A model generated the notes under the pieces. That model was not told the origin of the DNA, searched no databases, and saw only the letters and a list, made by a program, of their open reading frames with translations. The position numbers and the translations under genes are program-made. From Burkholderiaceae bacterium (GTDB lineage Bacteria; Pseudomonadota; Gammaproteobacteria; Burkholderiales; Burkholderiaceae): DNA of 64,000 bases. Location of the stretch: positions 1 to 64,000 of the forward strand of contig CANFMT010000007.1 in the NCBI GenBank assembly GCA_947448415.1. The letters run 5' to 3'. Within the stretch, counting starts at the first letter, position 1; the number at the start of each line of letters is the position of its first letter. Below, piece by piece: positions 8,685 through 17,371 of this stretch.

Positions 8685-9689
8685 ATGCAAACTGAACCCT
8701 ACATTCAGCCTCCGCATGCGCCCGACTCTAACCCTATTTTGTGTATTGTGGGACCCACTGGCGCAGGTAAAACCCATCTCGCGATGTCTCTTGCTGAGCA
8801 TGCAAGATCTATTGGCTTGACTATCGAGCTGATTAGCATGGACTCAGCGCTGGTCTACCGAGGCTTAGATATCGGTAGCGCTAAGCCAACCAAAGCAGAG
8901 CAATCCGCAGTAACTCACCACCTTATTGATATTCTCGAGCCTACTGAGGTCTATTCAGCGGCACGTTTTGCACAAGATGCAACTCGCTTGTGCACCGAAA
9001 TACGTAGCCGAGGAAATATTCCAGTCGTTGTAGGTGGAACTATGTTGTATTGGCGTGCCTGGGCACACGGACTATCATCATTGCCGCCAGCCAACCCAGA
9101 AATACGGATGCGTCTTGATGAGGAAGGTAAGGCAATCAGCTGGCCGGCAATGCATGACAAACTGGCCAAAGTGGATCCAGTAACCGCTGCCCGCTTAAAA
9201 CCCAATGACTCTCAACGTGTACAGCGCGCCCTTGAAGTTTTTGAGATCACTGGTAAGCCGATGTCTACACTCCTGGAAGACTCACCCAGCGATGATGGAC
9301 GAGAGGGCTCCGCTATTCCGGTATGGATTCATTTAATTTCACTAGAACCAAGTGATCGTGCAAGACTGCATCAAAATTTAGAAAAACGCTTTGATGAAAT
9401 GCTTGCCGCTGGATTTATGGATGAAGTCAAAACTTTGCGCATGAATTCTGCTTTGCATGCAGATCTACCCGCAATTCGCTCAGTAGGCTACCGCCAAGCT
9501 TGGGAATTTCTCAATGGAGAAATTGATGCGGAACAAATGCGTTACAAAGCATTAGCAGCTACTCGCCAGTTAGGCAAACGACAATTAACTTGGTTACGCG
9601 CTATCGCAGATAGAAATACCTTTGATCCATTTAACCCGGCAGAGTTAGCGGCAGCCTTAGATTTTTGTAAAAAGAACTTAACGAAGTAA
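8685..9689 (+). CDS. miaA: tRNA dimethylallyltransferase
   Basis: MiaA adds the dimethylallyl group to A37 of tRNAs reading UNN codons (the i6A modification). The 334-residue protein has the P-loop GPTGAGKT (23-30), the catalytic 'MDSALVYRGLDIGSAKP' region (52-68), 'VVGGTMLYWRA' and the C-terminal 'ATRQLGKRQLTWLR' that binds tRNA. It is a single gene between the divergent DedA gene and the convergent purM. The start lies directly behind a perfect TATAAT, pointing to a leaderless mRNA. Confidence 0.98.
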   Translation: MQTEPYIQPPHAPDSNPILCIVGPTGAGKTHLAMSLAEHARSIGLTIELISMDSALVYRGLDIGSAKPTKAEQSAVTHHLIDILEPTEVYSAARFAQDATRLCTEIRSRGNIPVVVGGTMLYWRAWAHGLSSLPPANPEIRMRLDEEGKAISWPAMHDKLAKVDPVTAARLKPNDSQRVQRALEVFEITGKPMSTLLEDSPSDDGREGSAIPVWIHLISLEPSDRARLHQNLEKRFDEMLAAGFMDEVKTLRMNSALHADLPAIRSVGYRQAWEFLNGEIDAEQMRYKALAATRQLGKRQLTWLRAIADRNTFDPFNPAELAAALDFCKKNLTK

Positions 9690-9714
9690 TCGCTCAGCTC
9701 TTCATCAACAAGCC

Positions 9715-10767
9715 TTAAATAACGATAGTTTGTGGCGCGTCTTTTGGACGCTCAACTACTTCGCCAACTGTCCAAGCCTTCAAACCTTGTGCGCTTAATG
9801 ATTTGATTGCTGTATCAGCCTGATCTGGGGCAACGATCACCACCATGCCAATACCGCAGTTAAATACACGCACCATTTCTGCGTCAGCAACACCACCCTT
9901 CATTTGTAACCAACGGAAGAGTTCTGGCATTTGCCAGCTATCACGATGCAAAACTGCCTGCGTATTTTCTGGGAGCACGCGTGGTACGTTATCTACTAAA
10001 CCGCCGCCAGTGATATGCGCCATACCCTTCACATCAATTTCGGAAATCAACTTCAGAAGAGGCTTTACATAAATCTCAGTTGGCGCCATGACGACATCAC
10101 CCAAGGGGCGACCACCTAAATCGTCTGTAGGTTTTGCGCCGGCACGCTCAATAATTTTTCGCACCAATGAGTATCCATTGGAGTGTGCACCACTAGAGCC
10201 AATTGCCAAAACAATATCTCCAGGAACAATCGTATTGCCTGTAATGATTTTGGATTTCTCAACTGCGCCCACTGCAAAACCAGCTAAGTCATACTCACCT
10301 GGCGGATACATGCCCGGCATTTCTGCCGTCTCTCCACCGATCAAAGCGCAGCCAGATAACTCACAACCTTTAGCGATGCCGCCAACGACTGTTGCCGCCG
10401 TATCCACAGTCAATTTTCCGCAGGCAAAGTAATCTAAGAAAAAGAGAGGTTCTGCCCCTTGAACCAAAATATCATTAACGCTCATAGCCACTAAGTCTTG
10501 ACCGATAGTTTCATGACGATTCCATTCAAAGGCCAAGCGTAGCTTGGTACCTACGCCATCCGTACCCGAAACTAAAACCGGCTCCTTATAGCGCTTAGGG
10601 ACCTCAAAAAGGGCTCCAAAGCCACCAATTCCAGCCAAAACGCCTTCGCGCATGGTTTTCTTAGCTAGAGGCTTAATGCGGTCAACCAAATCATCTCCAG
10701 CGTCAATATCGACACCAGCGTCACGATAGGAAAGGCCTTTTGAGGAAGAATTGGTAGAAGAAGTCAT
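9715..10767 (-). CDS. purM: Phosphoribosylformylglycinamidine cyclo-ligase (AIR synthetase)
   Basis: PurM closes the imidazole ring of purine synthesis, turning FGAM into AIR with ATP. The 350-residue protein has '[18 protein letters not shown]' (residues 15-32), '[12 protein letters not shown]', '[14 protein letters not shown]' and the '[11 protein letters not shown]' motif, all standard. The N-terminus is preceded by a short Ser/Thr-rich tail. It is transcribed away from the AI-2E-type permease and hda, an arrangement I recall as common in Burkholderiales. Its stop is 25 bases from that of convergent miaA. Confidence 0.98.
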   Translation of the reverse strand: MTSSTNSSSKGLSYRDAGVDIDAGDDLVDRIKPLAKKTMREGVLAGIGGFGALFEVPKRYKEPVLVSGTDGVGTKLRLAFEWNRHETIGQDLVAMSVNDILVQGAEPLFFLDYFACGKLTVDTAATVVGGIAKGCELSGCALIGGETAEMPGMYPPGEYDLAGFAVGAVEKSKIITGNTIVPGDIVLAIGSSGAHSNGYSLVRKIIERAGAKPTDDLGGRPLGDVVMAPTEIYVKPLLKLISEIDVKGMAHITGGGLVDNVPRVLPENTQAVLHRDSWQMPELFRWLQMKGGVADAEMVRVFNCGIGMVVIVAPDQADTAIKSLSAQGLKAWTVGEVVERPKDAPQTIVI

Positions 10768-10839
10768 GTCAGAGCCGGAATATTAGTAAAAAATGCTACA
10801 GGGTCAGTAGAATCATTGAATTCTAGAGGATTACTCGTA

Positions 10840-11829
10840 ATGGCTGAAATATTTACCCCTTTTCTGGCTGCATTCATCCTGGCCTACATCCTGCGGCCTG
10901 CTTTTCTATGGCTAGAGGGGCGTCGACTGCCAGCACCAGTTGCCGCTGGACTAAGTGTCATTTTTGGACTGGGCGTAGTTATAGCGATTTTGAGTCTATT
11001 CATTGGACTCCTCAAAACAGAAATTCCCCTAGTTAAGCAGCAATTACCTGATTGGATAGCAAATACCCAGGCTTGGCTTGGACCTAAATTGGCAGAGATG
11101 CATCTTAATATTGATTGGGGAGCTTTAAAAACAACAGCCTCTCAAAAAATTTCAACGCATATCAGCGATAACGCAGATGCGCTTATGACCACTACTTTTG
11201 AAACAGTGCTCATGTCAGGGAGCTCGGTCATAGCAGCATTTGTCAATTCGATTCTGATCGTGTTTGTGATGTTTTATTTACTCATTGATTGGGATCACTT
11301 CTTTGGGCTTGTGAAAAAAATAGTGCCAGTACGCGCACAAGAGACCGTTCATCACTTGGCAATGCATACCGATGGCCTGCTATCACAATATCTCAACGGC
11401 ATGATCATTGTGATTTCTATCATGTCTGCTTTCTACAGCATCGGTCTTAGCATTATCGGCATTAAAGGAGCTGTAGCTCTAGGTATTTTTACCGCTCTCA
11501 TGATTGTGATTCCATATATTGGAATCACAATAGGCTTTAGCCTTGCCATCATGTCTGCATTACTTCAATTTGGACCGCAACATGAAATCATTTGGGTATT
11601 GGCACTGTATGGCCTCGGCCAATTCTTAGAAGGTTTCATATTGACTCCACGCTTAGTAGGTGAGCGGATTGGCCTACACCCAGTAGCCGTCTTATTTGCA
11701 TTACTTCTCTTTGGAAAACTCTTTGGCTTCTTTGGTGTTTTATTGGCCCTACCTATTAGCGCAGTGAGTCTGGTGATGGTTCAATACCTTTGGTCTACTT
11801 ATACGCAAAGCTCTTGGTATCAAAAGTAA
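10840..11829 (+). CDS. AI-2E/PerM family permease
   Basis: This protein of about 329 residues belongs to the AI-2E transporter/PerM (YhhT) family, multi-pass inner-membrane proteins thought to export small solutes or act as antiporters; the substrate here is unknown. 'IFTPFLAAFILAYILRP' near the start and 'QFLEGFILTPRLVGERIGLHP' near the end are family signatures. An AGAGGA ribosome binding site at 10825-10830 favours the ATG at 10840 over a TTG at 10816. With either start the protein lacks most of the first membrane helix that relatives usually have. hda follows 10 bases downstream. Confidence 0.88.
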   Translation: MAEIFTPFLAAFILAYILRPAFLWLEGRRLPAPVAAGLSVIFGLGVVIAILSLFIGLLKTEIPLVKQQLPDWIANTQAWLGPKLAEMHLNIDWGALKTTASQKISTHISDNADALMTTTFETVLMSGSSVIAAFVNSILIVFVMFYLLIDWDHFFGLVKKIVPVRAQETVHHLAMHTDGLLSQYLNGMIIVISIMSAFYSIGLSIIGIKGAVALGIFTALMIVIPYIGITIGFSLAIMSALLQFGPQHEIIWVLALYGLGQFLEGFILTPRLVGERIGLHPVAVLFALLLFGKLFGFFGVLLALPISAVSLVMVQYLWSTYTQSSWYQK

Positions 11830-11839
11830 TTTCGTTGCA

Positions 11840-12598
11840 ATGAATATATCTCCGCTACCAAGACAATTTGCTTTAGATATTAGTCACACACCCACAGCTA
11901 CTTTAGAAAACTATTTACCCGGCAGTGATCTAGCGCTGCTTTCTGCATTAAAAGATTTGCGTAAGTCATGGACACGAGCAAATACACAAGTACCCTGCAG
12001 CAACCCCCTAAATCAACGATGGATTTACTGGTGGGGGCCAGAAGGCTCTGGTCGCACACATTTACTAGAAGCCATGAGCAATGCCGCAGAAGAAGCAGGC
12101 TTGGAGTATTTCTCACTCTATCCATCCGAGCCCACTGCTTGGGTAAGACTCGAGGATCGAATGAGCGCCCTTACTGAAAGTGACGCTCCTTGCCTCATAA
12201 CGGTTGATGATGTCGATCGCCTAGATGAACGTCTAATGGGATCCCTCTTCAGAATCTTGAATAACGTTCAGGCTGGTAAAGCTATCCATATTTTGATGAC
12301 CGGCAATCAGGCGCCCGCTAATCTCAAATTACGCGAGGACCTGCGTACCCGTCTTGGCTGGGGCTTAGTGTTTCAAACACAAGTTTTAGCCGATGATGAG
12401 AAAATACAAGCATTAGAAGCGGCAGCAAAGGCTCGTGGCCTGGTGCTATCGCCCGATGTATTGCCTTGGTTATTGAATCGCTTTTATCGAGATATGCCAA
12501 GTTTAATGGCTTTGATCGATGCTTTAGATGCCTATTCGCTAGAAACAAAACGTGCTGTAACCTTACCCCTCGTGCGCGAGCTCTTGCAGCCTAAATAA
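11840..12598 (+). CDS. hda: DnaA regulatory inactivator Hda
   Basis: This 252-residue AAA+ protein is related to DnaA but lacks its DNA-binding domain. Hda binds the DNA-loaded sliding clamp and triggers ATP hydrolysis on DnaA, preventing re-initiation. The Walker A is GPEGSGRT (66-73) with Arg in place of the usual Lys, as in known Hda. Walker B is LITVDDVD (119-126). The N-terminal 'RQFALDI' (8-14) is a plausible clamp-binding motif. It lies within a tight plus-strand run after the permease gene and before the HAD and pcnB genes. Confidence 0.94.
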   Translation: MNISPLPRQFALDISHTPTATLENYLPGSDLALLSALKDLRKSWTRANTQVPCSNPLNQRWIYWWGPEGSGRTHLLEAMSNAAEEAGLEYFSLYPSEPTAWVRLEDRMSALTESDAPCLITVDDVDRLDERLMGSLFRILNNVQAGKAIHILMTGNQAPANLKLREDLRTRLGWGLVFQTQVLADDEKIQALEAAAKARGLVLSPDVLPWLLNRFYRDMPSLMALIDALDAYSLETKRAVTLPLVRELLQPK

Positions 12599-12617
12599 TT
12601 TAATCAATACTGAATCC

Positions 12618-13298
12618 GTGACCCAGTTAGCTCTTTTCGATTTAGATCACACGCTCTTACCCTGCGATAGCGATTATGAGTGGGGTCAATTTTTAGCCCG
12701 CATTGGCGTCGTGGATAGTGATTACTACGCCAAACAAAATGAGCGCTTTTATCAAGACTATAAAGACGGTAAGTTAGATATCCATGAATTTCTTCGCTTT
12801 GCCTTAAAACCACTATCGCAACATTCAAGAGCCCAGCTCAAAGAATGGCATGATCAATTTATGAAAGAAGTTATTAATGGACAACTGCGCCAAAAAGCCA
12901 TTGAGCTAGTAAAACGCCATCAAGATGCTGGTGATCTTTGTTGTGTGGTGACGGCAACCAATAGCTTTGTTACTCGTCCTATTGTTGAAAGTTTTGGAAT
13001 TGAGCATTTGATTGCCACTGAACCAGCTACGATCAGCGACAACCCATTGGCCAACTACACAGGTGAGGTAAAGGGCATTCCAAACTTTCGGGAAGGAAAG
13101 ATCCAAAATTTGCATGATTGGCTTACTAGTCAAAAGCTCAATCTCAATACTTTGCCATGTAGCTACTTCTACTCAGACTCAATGAATGACCTAGCTCTAT
13201 TAGAAAAGGTTAGTCATCCCGTCGCTACCAACCCAGATGATCGCCTTCGTGCTGAAGCTAGCAAGCGCAATTGGCCCATCCTTGAATTGTTCGCATGA
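12618..13298 (+). CDS. HAD-superfamily IB phosphatase
   Basis: This 226-residue HAD-IB hydrolase is similar to phosphoserine phosphatases but of the shorter CicA-like group. The nucleophile motif is FDLDHTLL (about residues 8-15). A Thr-containing motif II occurs in 'CVVTATNSFVT', and motif IV in 'YSDSMNDLALL'. The metabolic substrate is not predictable. Start is GTG at 12618. The stop overlaps the pcnB start by 4 bases (ATGA), so translation is probably coupled. Confidence 0.87.
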   Translation: MTQLALFDLDHTLLPCDSDYEWGQFLARIGVVDSDYYAKQNERFYQDYKDGKLDIHEFLRFALKPLSQHSRAQLKEWHDQFMKEVINGQLRQKAIELVKRHQDAGDLCCVVTATNSFVTRPIVESFGIEHLIATEPATISDNPLANYTGEVKGIPNFREGKIQNLHDWLTSQKLNLNTLPCSYFYSDSMNDLALLEKVSHPVATNPDDRLRAEASKRNWPILELFA

Positions 13299-14695
13299 TT
13301 ACTAAATTTATCAAACGTATTTTGCGGCGCGACCCAATGGTCAAGCATACGCACACAAATAGTACTAACGCACCAAAACGTATTCCCAAGAAATCGCATC
13401 GCATTGATCCGGATCTACTCTCAAAAAATGCGGTGAAGGTAACCCACACGCTGCAGCAAGCTGGCTATGAAGCTTTTATCGTGGGTGGCGCTGTCAGGGA
13501 TCTTGCGTTAGGTATTAGTCCGAAAGATTTTGATGTGGCTACCAATGCAACGCCAGAGCAAGTGCAAAGACTGTTTCGCAAAGCGCGCCTCATAGGTCGT
13601 CGCTTTCAAATTGTTCATGTCACTTTTTTTGGCAAGGGACATCCCGAAATCATAGAGGTATCAACCTTTCGAGCCCTTCTAGATAACGCCGGTGATCATG
13701 TAGCAGAGAGTGGCCGTATTCTGCGCGATAACGTCTGGGGCTCTCAGGGCGAAGATGCAGCTAGGCGCGACTTCACAATTAATGCAATGTATTACGACCC
13801 ATCCTCTGAGACAGTCTTGGACTATCACGGCGGCATGGCTGATATGCAAAAGAAAACATTGCGCATGATTGGGGATCCTGCAAAACGCTACCGCGAAGAT
13901 CCTGTGAGGATGCTCAGGGCAATTCGCTTTGCTGCTAAGACTGGCTTTAGTTTAGATTCCGCCACCGGGGCGCCCATTGCAAAACTTGGCAAATTACTCC
14001 AAGACGTTCCATCTGCAAGACTGTTTGATGAAATTCTCAAACTACTCATGTCGGGATACTCATGGGCAGCGATACAGGGTCTCAAAGATGCTGGGCTGCA
14101 TCATGGCCTACTTCCCCTGCTTGATCACATCCTTGATGATAGCGAAGCCTCAAAAGGTGCCAATAGTTTTGTCAAACTAGCTTTAGCAAACACGGATCAA
14201 CGGATCCAATCAGGGAAAAGCGTGTCAGCTGGCTTCCTATTCGCCACTCTATTGTGGCCAGATCTTTTAAAGAACTGGAAAGCTAACTCCGCTAAGGGTA
14301 TGGCCAATATTCCTGCCTTGCACGATGCGATGGATGACACGATTGCCACACAAAGTAGCGGCATGACGATTCAACGACGCTTTGAGAGCGATATGCGAGA
14401 GATTTGGTCTATGCAACCCCGCTTTGAAAGACGAGTTGGTCGTTATCCCTACCGCCTGATCGAATCCCCTCGCTTTAGAGCGGGTTATGACTTTATGCTG
14501 CTCCGTTGCGCTACCGGAGAATTGAGCCCAGCGATCGGTCAATGGTGGACAGACTTCATTGCAGCTGACCCTACAGGGCAAGATGAGCTCATGGCCAGCG
14601 TCAAAAATGAATCTGGCAACAGCCCAAGCCCTGCCAAAAGACGGCGTCGTAGAAAGCCAAAATCAGCGTTGCCCCCAGAGAGTGCAGCAAGCTAA
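13295..14695 (+). CDS. pcnB: Poly(A) polymerase I
   Basis: This 466-residue class II nucleotidyltransferase adds 3' A-tails to RNAs, marking them for decay. The catalytic head is 'IVGGAVRDLALG' followed by 'PKDFDVATNATPEQVQRLF' with the metal-binding DxD, then 'RRDFTINAMYYD' and 'EDPVRMLRAIRFAAK'. Its size and long basic C-terminal tail (RRRRRK run near the end) favour PcnB over a CCA-adding enzyme. It overlaps the HAD gene by 4 bases and precedes folK. Confidence 0.94.
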   Translation: MITKFIKRILRRDPMVKHTHTNSTNAPKRIPKKSHRIDPDLLSKNAVKVTHTLQQAGYEAFIVGGAVRDLALGISPKDFDVATNATPEQVQRLFRKARLIGRRFQIVHVTFFGKGHPEIIEVSTFRALLDNAGDHVAESGRILRDNVWGSQGEDAARRDFTINAMYYDPSSETVLDYHGGMADMQKKTLRMIGDPAKRYREDPVRMLRAIRFAAKTGFSLDSATGAPIAKLGKLLQDVPSARLFDEILKLLMSGYSWAAIQGLKDAGLHHGLLPLLDHILDDSEASKGANSFVKLALANTDQRIQSGKSVSAGFLFATLLWPDLLKNWKANSAKGMANIPALHDAMDDTIATQSSGMTIQRRFESDMREIWSMQPRFERRVGRYPYRLIESPRFRAGYDFMLLRCATGELSPAIGQWWTDFIAADPTGQDELMASVKNESGNSPSPAKRRRRRKPKSALPPESAAS

Positions 14696-14747
14696 GCAAA
14701 CTTAGAGAAAATTCAGTAAAGTAGTTTCATATCTAGTTTGGAAACAT

Positions 14748-15275
14748 ATGGCACGGGCATACATCGGATTTGGCGGCAACATTGGTGATACGCGTCAGCT
14801 TATTACTGATGCGATTGTTTGCTTAGCATTGCGCTGCGAACTGCAAATTCTGGCAAAAAGCTGTTTTTACCAAAGCGCGCCCGTTGAGGCTTCTGGTGGC
14901 GACTACATTAATGCTGTCATCGAAGTTGAAACTGAGTTAAGCCCTTACGGACTGCTCCATGTTTGCCAAGCTATTGAACAAGAGTTTGGTCGAGAGCGCC
15001 CATATGCAAATGCGCCTCGCACGCTTGATCTCGATATCCTTTCTTTCGAGGGGGTTACGCAAAACGAGACTGACCTCATGCTTCCGCATCCCAAAATCAT
15101 TGAACGCTCTTTTGTACTCCTGCCACTCCTAGAAATAGCGCCCGATATCTTTTTGCCTAACTGGGGTGAACTAAAGAGTTATTTACCAAATGTTGCCCAT
15201 CAAAGAATTGAAAAACTCCCCTGTAGGAACTGCAATTGCGGGGAAAAAAACGTTTATAGCCAAACAGCTCATTAA
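14748..15275 (+). CDS. folK: HPPK (6-hydroxymethyl-7,8-dihydropterin pyrophosphokinase)
   Basis: FolK transfers pyrophosphate from ATP to 6-hydroxymethyl-dihydropterin in folate synthesis. The 175-residue protein shows 'GFGGNIGD' (7-14), 'YINAVIEVET' and the key metal-binding 'PRTLDLDIL' (90-98). After the fold ends near residue 157 there is an extra tail of about 18 residues with three close cysteines (C159, C162, C164), which is unusual. It is followed 18 bases later by panB. The folK-panB pairing joins folate and pantothenate synthesis, since PanB uses a folate cofactor. Confidence 0.95.
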   Translation: MARAYIGFGGNIGDTRQLITDAIVCLALRCELQILAKSCFYQSAPVEASGGDYINAVIEVETELSPYGLLHVCQAIEQEFGRERPYANAPRTLDLDILSFEGVTQNETDLMLPHPKIIERSFVLLPLLEIAPDIFLPNWGELKSYLPNVAHQRIEKLPCRNCNCGEKNVYSQTAH

Positions 15276-15292
15276 TTCATTAAACTCACGCC

Positions 15293-16108
15293 ATGGGTTA
15301 TTTACAGGGCGACAAGCCAATCTCGATTACTAGGCTCTTGGCTATGCATGCCGAGCAAGAAAAAATTACTATGCTCACAGCATATGATTCAACCATGTCT
15401 GCATTGTTGAATCGCTCTGGAGTTGAGGTCATCTTAATTGGCGACTCTTTGGGTAACGTGATTCAAGGTCAATCGAGCACAACTCCCGTCACCGTAGAGC
15501 AAATGGCTTATCACACTGAGTGTGTAGTTCGCGCCAATACCCACGCCTTCATCATCGCTGATCTACCTTTTGCGAGCTATGGTGATCCAGTTCAGGCTCT
15601 TGAATCAGCAGCGATGCTGATGCGTGCCGGAGCAGATATGGTCAAACTTGAAGGCGGTGACTGGCAAGTCGACATCATTCGCTACTTAGTTGAGCGCAGT
15701 GTTCCGGTTTGCGCGCATCTTGGCTTACTCCCTCAATCAGTACACCTATTGGGCGGCTACAAAGTTCAAGGCAAATCTAAGGATGCAGCAACCCACATGC
15801 TTGAGCAGGCAATCGCCTGCCAGGAAGCTGGCGCACAGATGGTAGTTCTGGAAGCAATTCCTTCCTCACTTGGTGAAAAAATTACTGCAGAACTCCATAT
15901 TCCAACCATTGGGATTGGCGCAGGCCCTGATTGCTCCGGTCAAGTATTAGTGCTACAGGATATGTTGGGTATTAGCCCAGGTAAGCCACCCAAGTTCGTA
16001 AAGAACTTCATGGATGGCCACCACTCAATTGAAGCTGCAGTGAAAGCTTATGTTCGAGAAGTCAAATCCGGAAAATTTCCCGGACCAGAGCATGGCTTTG
16101 CTGGCTGA
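15293..16108 (+). CDS. panB: Ketopantoate hydroxymethyltransferase
   Basis: PanB makes ketopantoate from alpha-ketoisovalerate and methylene-tetrahydrofolate, the first committed step to pantothenate and CoA. The 271-residue protein has '[15 protein letters not shown]' (24-38), '[14 protein letters not shown]' with a metal-binding Asp, 'MVKLEGG' and '[15 protein letters not shown]'. It is the last gene of the plus-strand run before convergent dnaJ. A TAAACT at 15281-15286 ends 7 bases before the ATG and no Shine-Dalgarno sequence is seen, so a leaderless internal transcript is possible. Confidence 0.97.
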   Translation: MGYLQGDKPISITRLLAMHAEQEKITMLTAYDSTMSALLNRSGVEVILIGDSLGNVIQGQSSTTPVTVEQMAYHTECVVRANTHAFIIADLPFASYGDPVQALESAAMLMRAGADMVKLEGGDWQVDIIRYLVERSVPVCAHLGLLPQSVHLLGGYKVQGKSKDAATHMLEQAIACQEAGAQMVVLEAIPSSLGEKITAELHIPTIGIGAGPDCSGQVLVLQDMLGISPGKPPKFVKNFMDGHHSIEAAVKAYVREVKSGKFPGPEHGFAG

Positions 16109-16134
16109 TTCCCAGCTAGCCATACAAGCAGCTA

Positions 16135-17271
16135 CTAACTAAAGAAACTCTTTACGCCGTCAAACCAACCCTTTTGTTGTGGGCTGTGTTTGTCGCCTCC
16201 AGACTTTAGACTGTCATCAAAATTTTGCAGTAATTTCTTTTGCTCATCTGTAAGTTTGATCGGCGTTTCAACCAAAACGTGAACAAAAAGATCACCTACT
16301 AAGGCAGAACGCAAACCTTTAATACCTTTGTTACGTAAGCGGAATGTCTTACCAGTTTGAGTTCCCTCAGGAATGGGGAACTCAACACGTCCTGACAAGG
16401 TCGGCACTTCGATTTCGCCGCCAATGGTTGCAGTTGCAAAAGAGATCGGCATTTGTACATGCAAGTCACTACCATCGCGCTCAAATACTTTATGGGGCTT
16501 GACTCGCACTTCCACATAGAGGTCACCAGATGGACCACCGTTAATGCCTGGCTCGCCGTTGCCTACTGAGCGAACACGCATGCCATCATCAATACCTGCT
16601 GGGATTTTGATCTCCAACGTTTTTTGTTCTTTGTGTTTTCCACTACCCTGGCAGGTTTTGCATGGCTTAGGAATGTACTCACCAGTTCCGCGGCACTTAG
16701 GGCAAGTCTGCTGCATTGAGAAGAAGCCTTGCTGAACGCGAACCTGACCATGTCCGCCGCAGGTTGTACAGGTTTCCGCTTTTGTGCCCGGCTCTGCGCC
16801 AGTGCCATGACAAGGCTTGCAATTACTCCAGCTTGGCACGCGAATTTGAGTTGTATACCCATCAGCCGCTTGCTCAAGAGTGATGTCCATGTTGTAGCGC
16901 AAATCCGCGCCCTTGTAGACTTGAGGCCCTGATTGGCGGCCTCCACCTTGACCAAAAATATCGCCAAAAATATCGCCAAAGGCATCGGCAAATCCGCCAC
17001 CAGCAAAACCACCCCCACCAAATCCGCCGCCCATGGATGGATCAACACCAGCGTGACCATACTGATCATAAGCAGCGCGCTTATTGGGGTCAGTTAAAGT
17101 TTCGTAAGCTTCTTTAACTTCCTTAAATTGGGCTTCGGACGTTTTGCTATCAGGGTTGCGATCTGGGTGATGCTTCATTGCCATTTTGCGATAAGCCTTT
17201 TTCAGCTCATCATCACTGGCGCCTTTTGCTACACCAAGCACTTCATAAAAATCGCGTTTACTTTTAGGCAC
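16135..17271 (-). CDS. dnaJ: Chaperone DnaJ (Hsp40)
   Basis: DnaJ delivers unfolded clients to DnaK and stimulates its ATPase. The 378-residue protein has the complete class A layout. The J domain has HPD at 35-37, then comes a Gly/Phe-rich linker, then four CxxCxGxG zinc-finger repeats ([32 protein letters not shown]), then the client-binding C-terminal domain. Start is GTG, with a GAGAGGA ribosome binding site just upstream. It follows dnaK by 100 bases. The gap carries a stem-loop at 17302-17324 but no obvious new heat-shock promoter. Confidence 0.98.
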   Translation of the reverse strand: MPKSKRDFYEVLGVAKGASDDELKKAYRKMAMKHHPDRNPDSKTSEAQFKEVKEAYETLTDPNKRAAYDQYGHAGVDPSMGGGFGGGGFAGGGFADAFGDIFGDIFGQGGGRQSGPQVYKGADLRYNMDITLEQAADGYTTQIRVPSWSNCKPCHGTGAEPGTKAETCTTCGGHGQVRVQQGFFSMQQTCPKCRGTGEYIPKPCKTCQGSGKHKEQKTLEIKIPAGIDDGMRVRSVGNGEPGINGGPSGDLYVEVRVKPHKVFERDGSDLHVQMPISFATATIGGEIEVPTLSGRVEFPIPEGTQTGKTFRLRNKGIKGLRSALVGDLFVHVLVETPIKLTDEQKKLLQNFDDSLKSGGDKHSPQQKGWFDGVKSFFS

Positions 17272-17301
17272 GGCCTATTCCTCTCAACAACCTGAATGAC
17301 A

Positions 17302-17324
17302 CAAGTCGGCACGAGGCCGACTTG
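17302..17324 (-). other. Perfect stem-loop in the dnaK-dnaJ intergenic region
   Basis: Nine-base arms (17302-17310 CAAGTCGGC and 17316-17324) pair perfectly around a 5-base loop. No U run follows on the minus strand, so this is not a classical terminator. It could stabilise or process the dnaK-dnaJ mRNA, or partly attenuate dnaJ. Function is inferred only. Confidence 0.6.
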
Positions 17325-17371
17325 TTATTTAAGCACTTTAATACTCGGTTAATAAATGTCTGATTTAAGAA

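Noticed and set aside
10088..10432. 114-residue plus-strand frame opposite purM
   Set aside because: It is an antisense shadow of a fully conserved purM, with no ribosome binding site or recognisable protein features.
16563..17069. 168-residue minus-strand frame inside dnaJ
   Set aside because: It is an alternative frame of the Gly- and Cys-rich DnaJ repeats; DnaJ itself is intact in the other frame.
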